Source: Clostridium cibarium
GTDB lineage: Bacteria > Bacillota > Clostridia > Clostridiales > Clostridiaceae
DNA length: 64,000 nt
Assembly: GCF_014836335.1 (NCBI RefSeq)
Contig: NZ_JACSRA010000009.1
Location: 1 to 64,000 of the forward strand
Direction of reading: 5' to 3'
Shown: in pieces, positions 56,672 to 64,000 of the stretch
Layout of the letters: the number at the start of each line of letters is the position of its first letter
How positions within the stretch are numbered: position 1 is the first letter of the stretch
The notes under the pieces: generated by a model
The model's database searches: none
What the model saw: the letters and a program-made list of their open reading frames with translations, nothing else
What the model was told of the DNA's origin: nothing
Translations under genes and position numbers: made by a program

Positions 56672-56911
56672 TACAACTTTTGCGCTTGATAAAAACTGAT
56701 GATACACTGGTTGTGCCCTTGATTGAGGGGCATTTTTAACAACCTTTGCAGATTGTATTCTTACTATAACAGCACGTGAAAAACTATATTCAAGGATTGG
56801 AACATATTCTATTAATAATTCTATTCAGATAATAGAGTTTCAAATAGTTCCTTATTAAAGGAATAAATTATTTACTTCTAACACATCTTAAAATTTATAT
56901 AATCTATATGC
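56672..56911. other. Intergenic stretch with a possible gene remnant
   Basis: A plus-strand stretch reads coherently in pieces (FADCILTITAREKLYSRIG, then ..SIQIIEFQIVPY) with in-frame stops before it, about 56745-56858. No family assigned; probably a fragment. Confidence 0.3.
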
Positions 56912-57185
56912 TTATTTTTTACTCGGTAACTTCATTATTCCATTATTCTTTTTTATCATGTTATATATTTTAGGGTATTTTTTTATTATTTTATTTTGAT
57001 AACTCATACCAAATGTTAGTTTTACAAAGTAAAATAATAAAATCTCACTAATTAGATTTGCAATAGCAGTTAGCATAAATGATTCTAATAGATTAAATAA
57101 AACTCCTCCAATAATTATAAAAACTGTGCATGGAATTAGAGTAAAAATTCTTAATGATGCAATTCCATATATCCCCTGCTAATAA
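56912..57185 (-). pseudogene. C-terminal fragment of a TVP38/TMEM64-like membrane protein
   Basis: Open from a TAG at 57183 to TAA 56912 without start or SD: GIASLRIFTLIPCTVFIIIG, GVLFNLLESFMLTAIANLIS, EILLFYFVKLTFG, then KKYPKIYNMIKKNNG. The R-x-x-x-L-I-P..GG.LF order and the K.YP.... end recall the VTT/DedA-like domain of TVP38/TMEM64 proteins, but both ends of that domain are missing. Confidence 0.5.
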
Positions 57186-57341
57186 TGGTCATTCATAAGT
57201 AGTTAACTCTATCTATATCCCTATGATAAATGGTACAGTTGACTTTATGTCAATATATTATTCTTTCTAAATCACCTTAAAAAACATAACCACTTGGAAC
57301 ATCTCATTCTATTCTTTTAAGTTTTATGGAAATTTAATTCA

Positions 57342-57662
57342 TCACTCGCCATATACCTCTTTAGCTAATGCAAATGCTGCCCATGCATTAGGCCATCCTA
57401 CGTAGAACGCAAGATGAGTGATAATTTCTGATATTTCCTCAGCAGTAACACCATTATTCTTTGCATTAGCAATATGATATTTTAAGGAATTATCAAATAT
57501 TCCCTTTGTTATTAGTGCAGTTACAGTAATGATACTACGATCTCTTAATGATAATTTATCTTCTCTTGCCCATACCTCTCCAAAAAGAACATCATCATTT
57601 AATTCTGCAAATTTAGGTGCAAATGATCCAAGAGCATCTCTACCTGCTGTTTGTTTTTTCAT
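57342..57662 (-). CDS. Carboxymuconolactone decarboxylase (CMD)-family protein
   Basis: 106 residues from ATG 57662 (SD AAGGAA); the 14 in-frame codons upstream overlap the previous gene's end and lack SD. All-helical CMD fold: EVWAREDKLSLRDRSIITVT, YHIANAKNNGVTAEEISEII, FYVGWPNAWAAFALAKEVYG. No CxxC, so it belongs to the PcaC-like rather than the AhpD-like group. Third gene of cupin-ADH-CMD operon. Confidence 0.9.
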   Translation of the reverse strand: MKKQTAGRDALGSFAPKFAELNDDVLFGEVWAREDKLSLRDRSIITVTALITKGIFDNSLKYHIANAKNNGVTAEEISEIITHLAFYVGWPNAWAAFALAKEVYGE

Positions 57663-57684
57663 AATTATATTCCTTCTTTCTGTA

Positions 57685-58857
57685 CTATCCCGCAGCACAT
57701 GCAATCTTTAAAATTTCTAATATTTCATCTGCTGTCAATACTTTATATCCTCCTAAAAGCACAGTTGAATTTGCAATTAGTGGAAGTATCTCTTCTGTTG
57801 CACCAAGTTCTTTTATATTAGTTACTATACTGCATTCTTTCATAAAACTTTCCATAGCATCAATACCAGCTAAAGCAACTTCTTCCTTTGTCTTTCCAGT
57901 TTCATCTACAGCCCATACTTGCTTAGCAAAACGAACAAACTTATCTAAACCAAACTTATAGATATATCTGTAATATGGAAGTGATATTGCCGCAAGGCCC
58001 ATACCATGTGCACAATCAGTATAAGCACCAAGTTGATGTTCTATCATATGCACTTCCCAGTCTTGTGTCTTGCTCAATCCCATAATAGGATTCATTGCAA
58101 GGGTAGAACTCCACATTAAATTACTTCTTGCTTCATAGTCATTAGGATTTTGTACTGCAATTCTTGCACTGTTGATAACAGAACGAAGAAGTCCTTCAAT
58201 TAAATAATCACTAGTAACATCATCTTCACCTGAGAAATAAGCTTCCATCAAATGTGACATCATATCAAAGATTCCGCTAACCATCTGATATTTAGGTAGT
58301 GTAAATGTATATTCAGGGTTTAATATTGAAAATTTAGGATTCATTTCTGATGAAAAAACACGTCCCATTTTAAGTTTCACATCATTATTGGTAATAACTG
58401 ATCCCCCATTCATTTCAGATCCAGTTCCTGCCAATGTAAGAATAGATGCAACTGATACTATTTTATTATCTACAGGTTCAAAGTTTACCCAGTAACGTGT
58501 CCAAGCATCTCCTTCGCAATATGCAGATGCGGAAATTGCCTTTGCACAGTCAATTACAGAACCACCGCCTACAGCTAAAATAAGATCTACATTATTCTCA
58601 CGTACAAGTTTAGCTCCTTCCATGACTTTTTCATAAGTTGGGTTTGCCATAATTCCACATAATTCAACTATACTTTTACCATTTTCCTTTAAGATAGATA
58701 TAACCTGGTCATAAAGTCCGTTTTTCTTAATGGCACCTTTTCCATAAGCAAGCATAATAGTATCACCATAATTTGCAAGCTCACTACTTAAATTATCTAA
58801 AGCTGATTTTCCAAAATGTATTGTTGTTGGGTTTTGATAAGTAAAATCTATATTCAT
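57685..58857 (-). CDS. Iron-containing alcohol dehydrogenase (butanol dehydrogenase-like)
   Basis: 390 residues from ATG 58857 (GGAG six bases upstream; MNIDFTYQNPT is the typical family start). Type III ADH: NAD(P) site GGGSVIDCAKAISASAY, LTLAGTGSEMNGGSVI, and metal ligands in IFDMMSHLMEAYF and DCAHGMGLAAISL. Resembles YugJ/BdhA-like NADPH-dependent enzymes that reduce aldehydes. Between a cupin and a CMD gene in one operon, a set often seen together in clostridia, perhaps for aldehyde or quinone-type stress. Confidence 0.92.
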   Translation of the reverse strand: MNIDFTYQNPTTIHFGKSALDNLSSELANYGDTIMLAYGKGAIKKNGLYDQVISILKENGKSIVELCGIMANPTYEKVMEGAKLVRENNVDLILAVGGGSVIDCAKAISASAYCEGDAWTRYWVNFEPVDNKIVSVASILTLAGTGSEMNGGSVITNNDVKLKMGRVFSSEMNPKFSILNPEYTFTLPKYQMVSGIFDMMSHLMEAYFSGEDDVTSDYLIEGLLRSVINSARIAVQNPNDYEARSNLMWSSTLAMNPIMGLSKTQDWEVHMIEHQLGAYTDCAHGMGLAAISLPYYRYIYKFGLDKFVRFAKQVWAVDETGKTKEEVALAGIDAMESFMKECSIVTNIKELGATEEILPLIANSTVLLGGYKVLTADEILEILKIACAAG

Positions 58858-58899
58858 TCTTTTCTCCATTCCTGCGCCTCTTTTGCGCATCAACATTTT

Positions 58900-59313
58900 T
58901 TATTTTAGTTTTCCATATTCCTCTTCAGATACAGGCTCTAACCACTCATTAGATGCTCCTTCTGCTGGAACTTCTACTGCAAGATGTGCAAACCAGCTAT
59001 CTGGTGCAGCTCCATGCCAATGTTTTACTTCTGGCGAAATATTCACTACATCTCCTGGATGTAACTCTTGTGGTTCTTTTCCCCATTCCTGATAGTATCC
59101 TCTGCCAGCAGTACATAATAACACCTGGCCCCCCTTATGGTGTATATGCCAGTTATTTCGGCATACTGGTTCAAAAGTTACATTACCTATCCCTATTCCT
59201 TCCATCGTCAACATGTTTAAGTAGCTCTTTCCTATAAAATACTTTTCAAACATTCTATTTTCTTCTCCCATAGGGAATACTGTAGCTCTTTTTAATTCTT
59301 CTAAACTATTCAT
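58900..59313 (-). CDS. Cupin-domain protein
   Basis: 137 residues from ATG 59313 with SD GGAGG nine bases upstream. Single cupin barrel with metal-binding motifs NNWHIHHKGGQVLLCTAGRG (motif 1) and PGDVVNISPEVKHWHGAAP (motif 2). First gene of the cupin-ADH-CMD operon; 42-base gap to the ADH gene. Probably a small-molecule isomerase or dioxygenase-like enzyme; substrate not known. Confidence 0.9.
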   Translation of the reverse strand: MNSLEELKRATVFPMGEENRMFEKYFIGKSYLNMLTMEGIGIGNVTFEPVCRNNWHIHHKGGQVLLCTAGRGYYQEWGKEPQELHPGDVVNISPEVKHWHGAAPDSWFAHLAVEVPAEGASNEWLEPVSEEEYGKLK

Positions 59314-59457
59314 TAATATCACCTCCAAATTTTTTACTTTCCTATATTTTATGTTGTGAATCTTATACTAATTTAATTACGCAACAAAGAAATATTATAT
59401 TTCCATCCTACTACTTAGAGCTAACTCCAAGTCAAGTTTTTTTATTTTAATCATTGG

Positions 59458-60156
59458 TCAGCAAAAAGCCCACCTATGAGCAATAGATTCATTTTTACCT
59501 AAAGGACTTTCTTCATATCCATCATGAAAGCAAACTAGTTCACTATCTTCAATTTCTTCACCTGTAATGTCAGAGTTTTTACTTTTCTTTTTCCTTTTAT
59601 GTGTCTTCTTATTATTTTTGGCATCTAAAAATAAAGGAATATGCCCCTGATCGTTACAAACTATATCTTCACTTCCATTATTAATTACATTTATTTCTTT
59701 ATTAAACTCATCATTAGTATCTTCTATTTTATTTTTATATTCCTCGTCCTTATTATGTATATCATCTTTCATATTAATTTCTTGCTCTTCTATTTTCTCT
59801 TTATTATCATTAAGTTTATTTTTCTCTTTAACTTTAATATTTTGATGTTTCACAAAATTTTTCACCCTATAAATCTTACCTTCATCAAATTCAATCATCT
59901 CTAAATCTATTAAAACATCTAAAGCTAATTTAATCTGATCTACATCCCTGTTAAATTCTATAGCCAAAGTTTCTACTGTATATGGAATATTTTTAGAAAG
60001 ATATAAATTACCTTCCAAATTTACCTTTCCAGCTAAAGTTACAATTCTAGTCCAAACATAATGAATAAGGTCCCTTTCTGGTTTCATATCTATTATCTTA
60101 AATTTAGTATCATCGTACATATCAACTCTAAATTTCACATATTTTCTCTCTCTCAT
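59458..60156 (-). CDS. Phage replisome-organizer N-terminal domain protein
   Basis: 232 residues. Residues ~1-115 are the winged-helix domain found at the start of phage replisome organizers (RKYVKFRVDMYDDTKFKIID, VWTRIVTLAGKVNLEGNLYL, TLAIEFNRDVDQIKLALDVL, FVKHQNIKVKEKN). The rest is low-complexity Lys/Glu/Asn/Asp (~115-200) and a short aromatic end (ESIAHRWAFC). The usual DnaD-like or C-terminal loading domain is absent. No other phage gene is nearby, so it is a stray or domesticated phage gene. Confidence 0.8.
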   Translation of the reverse strand: MRERKYVKFRVDMYDDTKFKIIDMKPERDLIHYVWTRIVTLAGKVNLEGNLYLSKNIPYTVETLAIEFNRDVDQIKLALDVLIDLEMIEFDEGKIYRVKNFVKHQNIKVKEKNKLNDNKEKIEEQEINMKDDIHNKDEEYKNKIEDTNDEFNKEINVINNGSEDIVCNDQGHIPLFLDAKNNKKTHKRKKKSKNSDITGEEIEDSELVCFHDGYEESPLGKNESIAHRWAFC

Positions 60157-60276
60157 GAATTATCTTCCCCTTAACTTTTATTTTTTTATGCTTCTTCTAT
60201 TTAAGATATATACTAAAATTAATAAAAGTTCAGTTAAATTCAAAATTTTTTTTATTTAAAAATTAAAGCATGACAT

Positions 60277-60321
60277 AAAAAAACTGTAGATGATTTGTAT
60301 TCACACAAAATCTATCTACAG
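60277..60321 (-). terminator. Terminator of the ABC transporter operon
   Basis: CTGTAGAT..GATTTTGT and ACAAATC..ATCTACAG pair over ~15 bp on the minus strand, followed by seven T. Confidence 0.9.
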
Positions 60322-60367
60322 CCCTATTTTCTTATACATCACTATTTTCAGTTGCTTCCTTTTACTA

Positions 60368-61087
60368 TTAAATATACTTGTACTTTTTTATTGATATACC
60401 AACACCAATTATGAAAATTATTATTAGAGATACCATACAGAAAAGAGATGGTACATAATTTCTTCCTACATTTTCATGAGGACTAAGTAAAATTGGTGCG
60501 CTCCATGGATAAAATGATGCAATTTTTGTATTCACTACTACTAAATTTGCAAACGAAACAGAAATTATAAATATTATAGCAGGCAATACACTCTTTGACG
60601 AAATAGCTACAGCACTAACTATACAAATAAGCATAAAGTGAAATACCATCATTTTTATAAAAGCACCTAAATAATATAGAAAAATTGCTGCTGTTAAACT
60701 TTCATGTTTTATTAATAGACCTAATCCTATTGAAAGTAAGAATATGCCAACCAAGGTGCTAACTATAATAATGAAAATAAATAATAGCTTTGACATTAGA
60801 ATTTTCATTCTGTTAATAGGATAAGTAAAAAGTATATTTATTGTTTTTGTTTCATACTCATGTCCAAAAGTATAAGCAGTTATTATTCCATAAACTATTG
60901 AACAGACAATATAATTTAAAAATGTTATTATGTTATTTAAATATCCATCCCATTCAACTAAATCATATTTTTCATTAAAAGCATACATTAAAAATGAAAT
61001 AATAGTAGGAATACACAATACTAATAAACAATACTTTATTTTTTCTTTTCTAAACTTAAAGATTTCTTTCCTTACAAATCTAATCAT
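60368..61087 (-). CDS. ABC-2 type permease subunit
   Basis: 239 residues, six membrane helices (first FRKEKIKYCLLVLCIPTIIS region; last IIIFIIGVGISIKKYKYI) with the typical YGIITAYTFGHEYETKTINIL motif of bacitracin/lantibiotic-type permeases. Its ATG overlaps the stop of the ATPase gene by 4 bases (ATGA). Forms an exporter with the ATPase; perhaps self-protection against a peptide antibiotic. Confidence 0.88.
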   Translation of the reverse strand: MIRFVRKEIFKFRKEKIKYCLLVLCIPTIISFLMYAFNEKYDLVEWDGYLNNIITFLNYIVCSIVYGIITAYTFGHEYETKTINILFTYPINRMKILMSKLLFIFIIIVSTLVGIFLLSIGLGLLIKHESLTAAIFLYYLGAFIKMMVFHFMLICIVSAVAISSKSVLPAIIFIISVSFANLVVVNTKIASFYPWSAPILLSPHENVGRNYVPSLFCMVSLIIIFIIGVGISIKKYKYI

Positions 61088-62004
61088 AACTTTACTCCTC
61101 CTGAAAGACTTACAAAATACTCTTCAAGATTTTCTCTGCGATTAATTAGTTCAAATAACTCCAAATTATTATCTATTAATAGCTTACTTATAAGATTTGT
61201 TTTTATATTTTTTTCTTTTAAATCAATTCTTATATATTTATCTTCAATTAATTCACTATTCAAACCAAAGTGACTTTCTAAAATCTTTTGTGCTTTTTCT
61301 ATATTATCAACCCTTATATCAGCATATTCTAAGCAGTTATTTTTAACTTCTTCCATAGCTACTTCTTTTAATAAAACGCCTTTATCTATGATTCCTAATT
61401 TATTTATCATAAGTTCAAGTTCACTTAAGATATGGCTGGATATTATTAATGTTAATTGATTTTCTGATGCAAGCCTTAATATAAATTGCCTAAGCTCTAC
61501 TATTCCTAATGGATCAAGCCCATTTGTAGGCTCGTCTAATATTAAAAGTTTAGGCTCATGTAAAATTGCACGAGCTATGCCAAGTCTTTGTTTCATTCCC
61601 AATGAAAAATTTTTCACCTTTTTATTCCTATCTTTTAATAACCCAAGCTTTTCTAAAGATTTATCTATTGTCTTTTCATCTCTTATTCCCATATAATTTA
61701 TGTGAAGCTTTAAATTTTCATAAGCAGTTAACTCTTCATACGATGAAGGAAATTCTATAATTGAACCAATATCCCTTAAATAAGAAATATCATTTCTTCT
61801 TACTTCACTTCCAAAAATATTAACACCTCCACTTGTAGGAGGAATTAATCCTAATATCATTTTTAACGTAGTAGTTTTCCCAGCTCCGTTTTTTCCTATA
61901 AATCCATATATATCTCCCTTTTCAACATTCATACATAGATTGTTTACACTTATCTGCTCTTTATATCTTTTAGTTAAATTTTTAGTTCTTAATATATATT
62001 CCAT
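61084..62004 (-). CDS. ABC transporter ATPase subunit (BcrA-like)
   Basis: 306 residues. Walker A GFIGKNGAGKTT, signature FSLGMKQRLGIARAI, Walker B LLILDEPTNGLDPLG, H-loop ISSHIL. C-terminal ~80-residue extension typical of BcrA/LanF-type exporters. No two-component or other regulator beside it. SD AGGAG. Confidence 0.93.
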   Translation of the reverse strand: MEYILRTKNLTKRYKEQISVNNLCMNVEKGDIYGFIGKNGAGKTTTLKMILGLIPPTSGGVNIFGSEVRRNDISYLRDIGSIIEFPSSYEELTAYENLKLHINYMGIRDEKTIDKSLEKLGLLKDRNKKVKNFSLGMKQRLGIARAILHEPKLLILDEPTNGLDPLGIVELRQFILRLASENQLTLIISSHILSELELMINKLGIIDKGVLLKEVAMEEVKNNCLEYADIRVDNIEKAQKILESHFGLNSELIEDKYIRIDLKEKNIKTNLISKLLIDNNLELFELINRRENLEEYFVSLSGGVKL

Positions 62005-62115
62005 GCTAATCTCCTAAAAATTAAATCATCCATAATTTTTGCCTGTATTATTCATTGGATTATAATTTTGCACAGAACTTATTATAACATATTTTCAAAA
62101 ATATTACATGTTAAT

Positions 62116-62763
62116 CTAAGCTTGATTTTGCTCACTTGTAAGTATAAACATTCTTTCTTTAAAAAACATATTAAACAAGGCAATAGAACGACCTATACCA
62201 GGCACAGCTACTAAAGTTCCTAAACCAATACCGATTACTTTCCCTGAAAACACCATACCTATAGTAATGGCAATAATAACAGATGATATATCTACAATGT
62301 TCTTTGCAAATCCAAGATTTTTCCCAATTCTCTCCCCTAAAGCTTGTGTAAAACCATCTGCAGCATTAGGAACTAACTTCATTTCAACTGAAATAGCCAC
62401 CCCTATTCCTGTAAGCACTATTGCTATCATAAGTAAAATTAGGTTTATTATAAAACTATCAATATTTATTTTTATCATCCCATCAAAAATATTAATCACT
62501 CTACTAAAAATAATACTCATAGGAATCTGTAACAAGTCGAGCGTTCTAACTCTCATTCCTCTAAGTGCTATCTGTCCAATTACACAAAATATATAAACAC
62601 ACAAAGTAGCATTACCTAAGTTAATTTCGAATATTTGCGAAATACTATAAGGAATTGCATTAATAGGAGAAACTCCAAGTCCAGTCTTTGTGTTCAAGGT
62701 AATTCCTAATGCAAGTAATACAAGTCCAATAATATACATAATTCCACGAAAAAATTTCTTCAT
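62116..62763 (-). CDS. YczE/YitT-type integral membrane protein
   Basis: 215 residues, five or six helices. LGITLNTKTGLGVSPINAIPYSISQ is the conserved start of YczE-type proteins, with IGVAISVEMKLVPNAADGFT later. Function of the group is unclear (in Bacillus, yczE is near surfactin genes). SD GGAGG-like (AGAATGGAGG). Confidence 0.85.
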   Translation of the reverse strand: MKKFFRGIMYIIGLVLLALGITLNTKTGLGVSPINAIPYSISQIFEINLGNATLCVYIFCVIGQIALRGMRVRTLDLLQIPMSIIFSRVINIFDGMIKINIDSFIINLILLMIAIVLTGIGVAISVEMKLVPNAADGFTQALGERIGKNLGFAKNIVDISSVIIAITIGMVFSGKVIGIGLGTLVAVPGIGRSIALFNMFFKERMFILTSEQNQA

Positions 62764-62940
62764 ATAAATTCCTCCATTCTCATAACATTCATTATATTGA
62801 TTTTTAATCTAAAATTCTACTTTGTAAATTTATATCAAATATTTAAAACAAAAAATAATAGAAGCTATCTGTTAACAAATAACTTCTATATTTTACGTAT
62901 TCTTATAAAGAATCTAGTTTAAAATGCTAATGAAAAGAAA
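62764..62940. other. Gap upstream of the YczE-like gene
   Basis: Holds a short hairpin (ATAGAAG 62858-62864 and CTTCTAT 62883-62889) and probably the promoter of the YczE-like gene. No gene seen. Confidence 0.4.
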
Positions 62941-62976
62941 ATTAAATAGTGCAATAATTTTATTGCACTATTTAAT
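62941..62976 (-). terminator. Terminator of the fasciclin gene
   Basis: 16-bp perfect arms ATTAAATAGTGCAATA and TATTGCACTATTTAAT with a 4-base loop; TTTTCTTTTC follows on the minus strand. Confidence 0.85.
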
Positions 62977-63041
62977 CACCATTATTTAACTTTAAAAACC
63001 CCTCTATGTTTATTGATTCTTAAAAGATATATACATGCTTA

Positions 63042-63581
63042 TTATGGCATCATTACTGTTTCTATTACATGTATAACTCCATTTTTCCCAATAATATCTT
63101 TACCTACAATCTTAGCCCCGTCAATATACACCTCATTATTCCTAACTTCTATTTTTGCATTCTTCCCATTTAACATTTTTATTTCCTTACCATTTAACTT
63201 TAATATTTCTTCTGACACGAGTCTTTGAGGTGTAACATGATAAGTTAAAATATTTTCAAGATTCTCCTTGTTGCCTGGTTTTAAAAGATCTTTCATAATA
63301 TTTTCAGGAAGCTTTGCAAATGCATCATCTGTAGGTGCAAATACTGTAAATGGCCCTTGCCCCTTAAGTGAATCCTCTAACTCAGCAGCCTTTAAAGCAG
63401 CTACTAAAGTTTTAAATCTACCATCTCCAACAGCAATATCAATAATATTTTTTGAATTATCTTGTTGCTCCTTTTGTTGCGAATTTGTGACTTGTTCACT
63501 TGCGTAAGAACTTAACCCCACAGTGTTAAATAATAATACCATTATTAATATAGGTATTAGCTTTTTAATTTTCTTTTTCAT
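63042..63581 (-). CDS. Secreted fasciclin (FAS1) domain protein
   Basis: 179 residues. Signal peptide ~1-28 (KKLIPILIMVLLFNTVGLSS), short Gln-rich linker, and one FAS1 domain: IAVGDGRFKTLVAALKAAEL, GPFTVFAPTDDAFAKLP, ILTYHVTPQRLVSEEIL (the YH motif), GVIHVIETVMMP. FAS1 domains mediate adhesion or matrix binding. SD GGGAG. Monocistronic. Confidence 0.93.
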   Translation of the reverse strand: MKKKIKKLIPILIMVLLFNTVGLSSYASEQVTNSQQKEQQDNSKNIIDIAVGDGRFKTLVAALKAAELEDSLKGQGPFTVFAPTDDAFAKLPENIMKDLLKPGNKENLENILTYHVTPQRLVSEEILKLNGKEIKMLNGKNAKIEVRNNEVYIDGAKIVGKDIIGKNGVIHVIETVMMP

Positions 63582-64000
63582 AATAAATCTCCCTTTCTAA
63601 ATTAAATTCAACGAACTTAGTATGCACAGTTACTTCTAGATTTATTAGACAATTTATAATTTTACATTTAATAATAATATATAAATAATTAATTATACTC
63701 TGAATAAAAGAACATTTTTAGCTACTGATTTTTCTGTAAATACCCAATATTTATGCATAAAATCTAATATAATGTAGATTACGATAATATTATTGTATTT
63801 TTTTATTTTTTAACATAAAATGTTAGCAAAGGTAGCTACTTTACATTTATATTCTTCATCTTAGCTTAGAATATAAATTTACGAAGTAAGCTTATTAATA
63901 CATAAATAGATGATTTATTATACTTTACATAATAAATCGTTGTAACGTGAGACAAACTATCTTAGATTTTCTATTTAGAAAATGATGGATATATTAAATA
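63582..64000. other. Non-coding region at the window end
   Basis: AT-rich, no supported gene. Contains a hairpin GATTTATTAT/ATAATAAATC (63912-63938) and probably the promoter of the fasciclin gene near 63600-63700. Confidence 0.5.

Overview
The window is AT-rich (roughly 70% A+T by eye). It has strong GGAGG-type ribosome binding sites, rho-independent terminators after most transcription units, an Spo0E-like sporulation phosphatase, an AbrB/SpoVT-type regulator, an agr-type peptide quorum-sensing system, and secreted pectate lyases and dockerin proteins. This points to a saprophytic, plant-polymer-degrading Clostridium (sensu stricto, solventogenic/pectinolytic type). I cannot name the species from sequence alone. 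No rRNA, tRNA, CRISPR array or intact insertion sequence was recognised.

Layout. 1-3200: 3' end of enolase and a large TPR/glycosyltransferase/methyltransferase fusion. 3232-7604: a tight five-gene minus-strand operon built around an internally duplicated glutathionylspermidine-synthetase-like ATP-grasp enzyme and a Ser/Gly-rich lipoprotein, reminiscent of the enterobacterial ygiB-ygiC/yjfM-yjfC pairs. 7834-23271: secretome and beta-glucoside region: a protein made only of four dockerin modules, two paralogous PL1 pectate lyases, a 6-phospho-beta-glucosidase with its PTS permease behind a leader with two RAT/terminator switches and a cre site, a YibE/F membrane protein, a purple-acid-phosphatase-like surface enzyme, and a papain-like/LRR/dockerin protease. 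24314-33422: an M6 (immune inhibitor A) protease, a GreA-type factor, the glucose PTS gene with its GlcT antiterminator downstream of it, and a beta-propeller phytase. 33644-40121: an accessory, partly decayed island with an RRNPP-type (HTH-TPR) regulator, a 53-residue secreted peptide, an Spo0E-like protein, an AbrB-type gene with a homopolymer frameshift, several gene remnants, and a D-S-E variant deaminase. 40197-42361: a radical-SAM/DUF4130 DNA-repair pair under a LexA-box promoter. 42374-45646: an agr system (agrDBC plus divergent LytTR regulator) whose AgrD-like peptide has no cysteine. 45737-64000: mainly metabolic and transport genes (mutarotase, MFS transporter, pyruvate carboxylase, amino acid permease, old-yellow-enzyme with HxlR regulator, cupin/alcohol dehydrogenase/CMD operon, ABC exporter, YczE-like membrane protein, FAS1 protein), with a few pseudogenes and one stray phage replication gene.

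How the genes fit together. Pectin and beta-glucan breakdown outside the cell (pectate lyases, dockerin proteins) feeds uptake by beta-glucoside and glucose PTS. Both PTS leaders carry antitermination switches, and the bgl leader also carries a CcpA-type operator. Two independent peptide-signalling systems (RRNPP and agr) lie within 10 kb of each other. They are the most interesting part of the window, with the duplicated ATP-grasp operon next. Several small genes reported here (the AgrD-like peptide, the RRNPP peptide, the Spo0E-like protein) and the frameshifts were read directly from the nucleotide sequence. All functional statements are by recognition of motifs and gene order; no database search was run.
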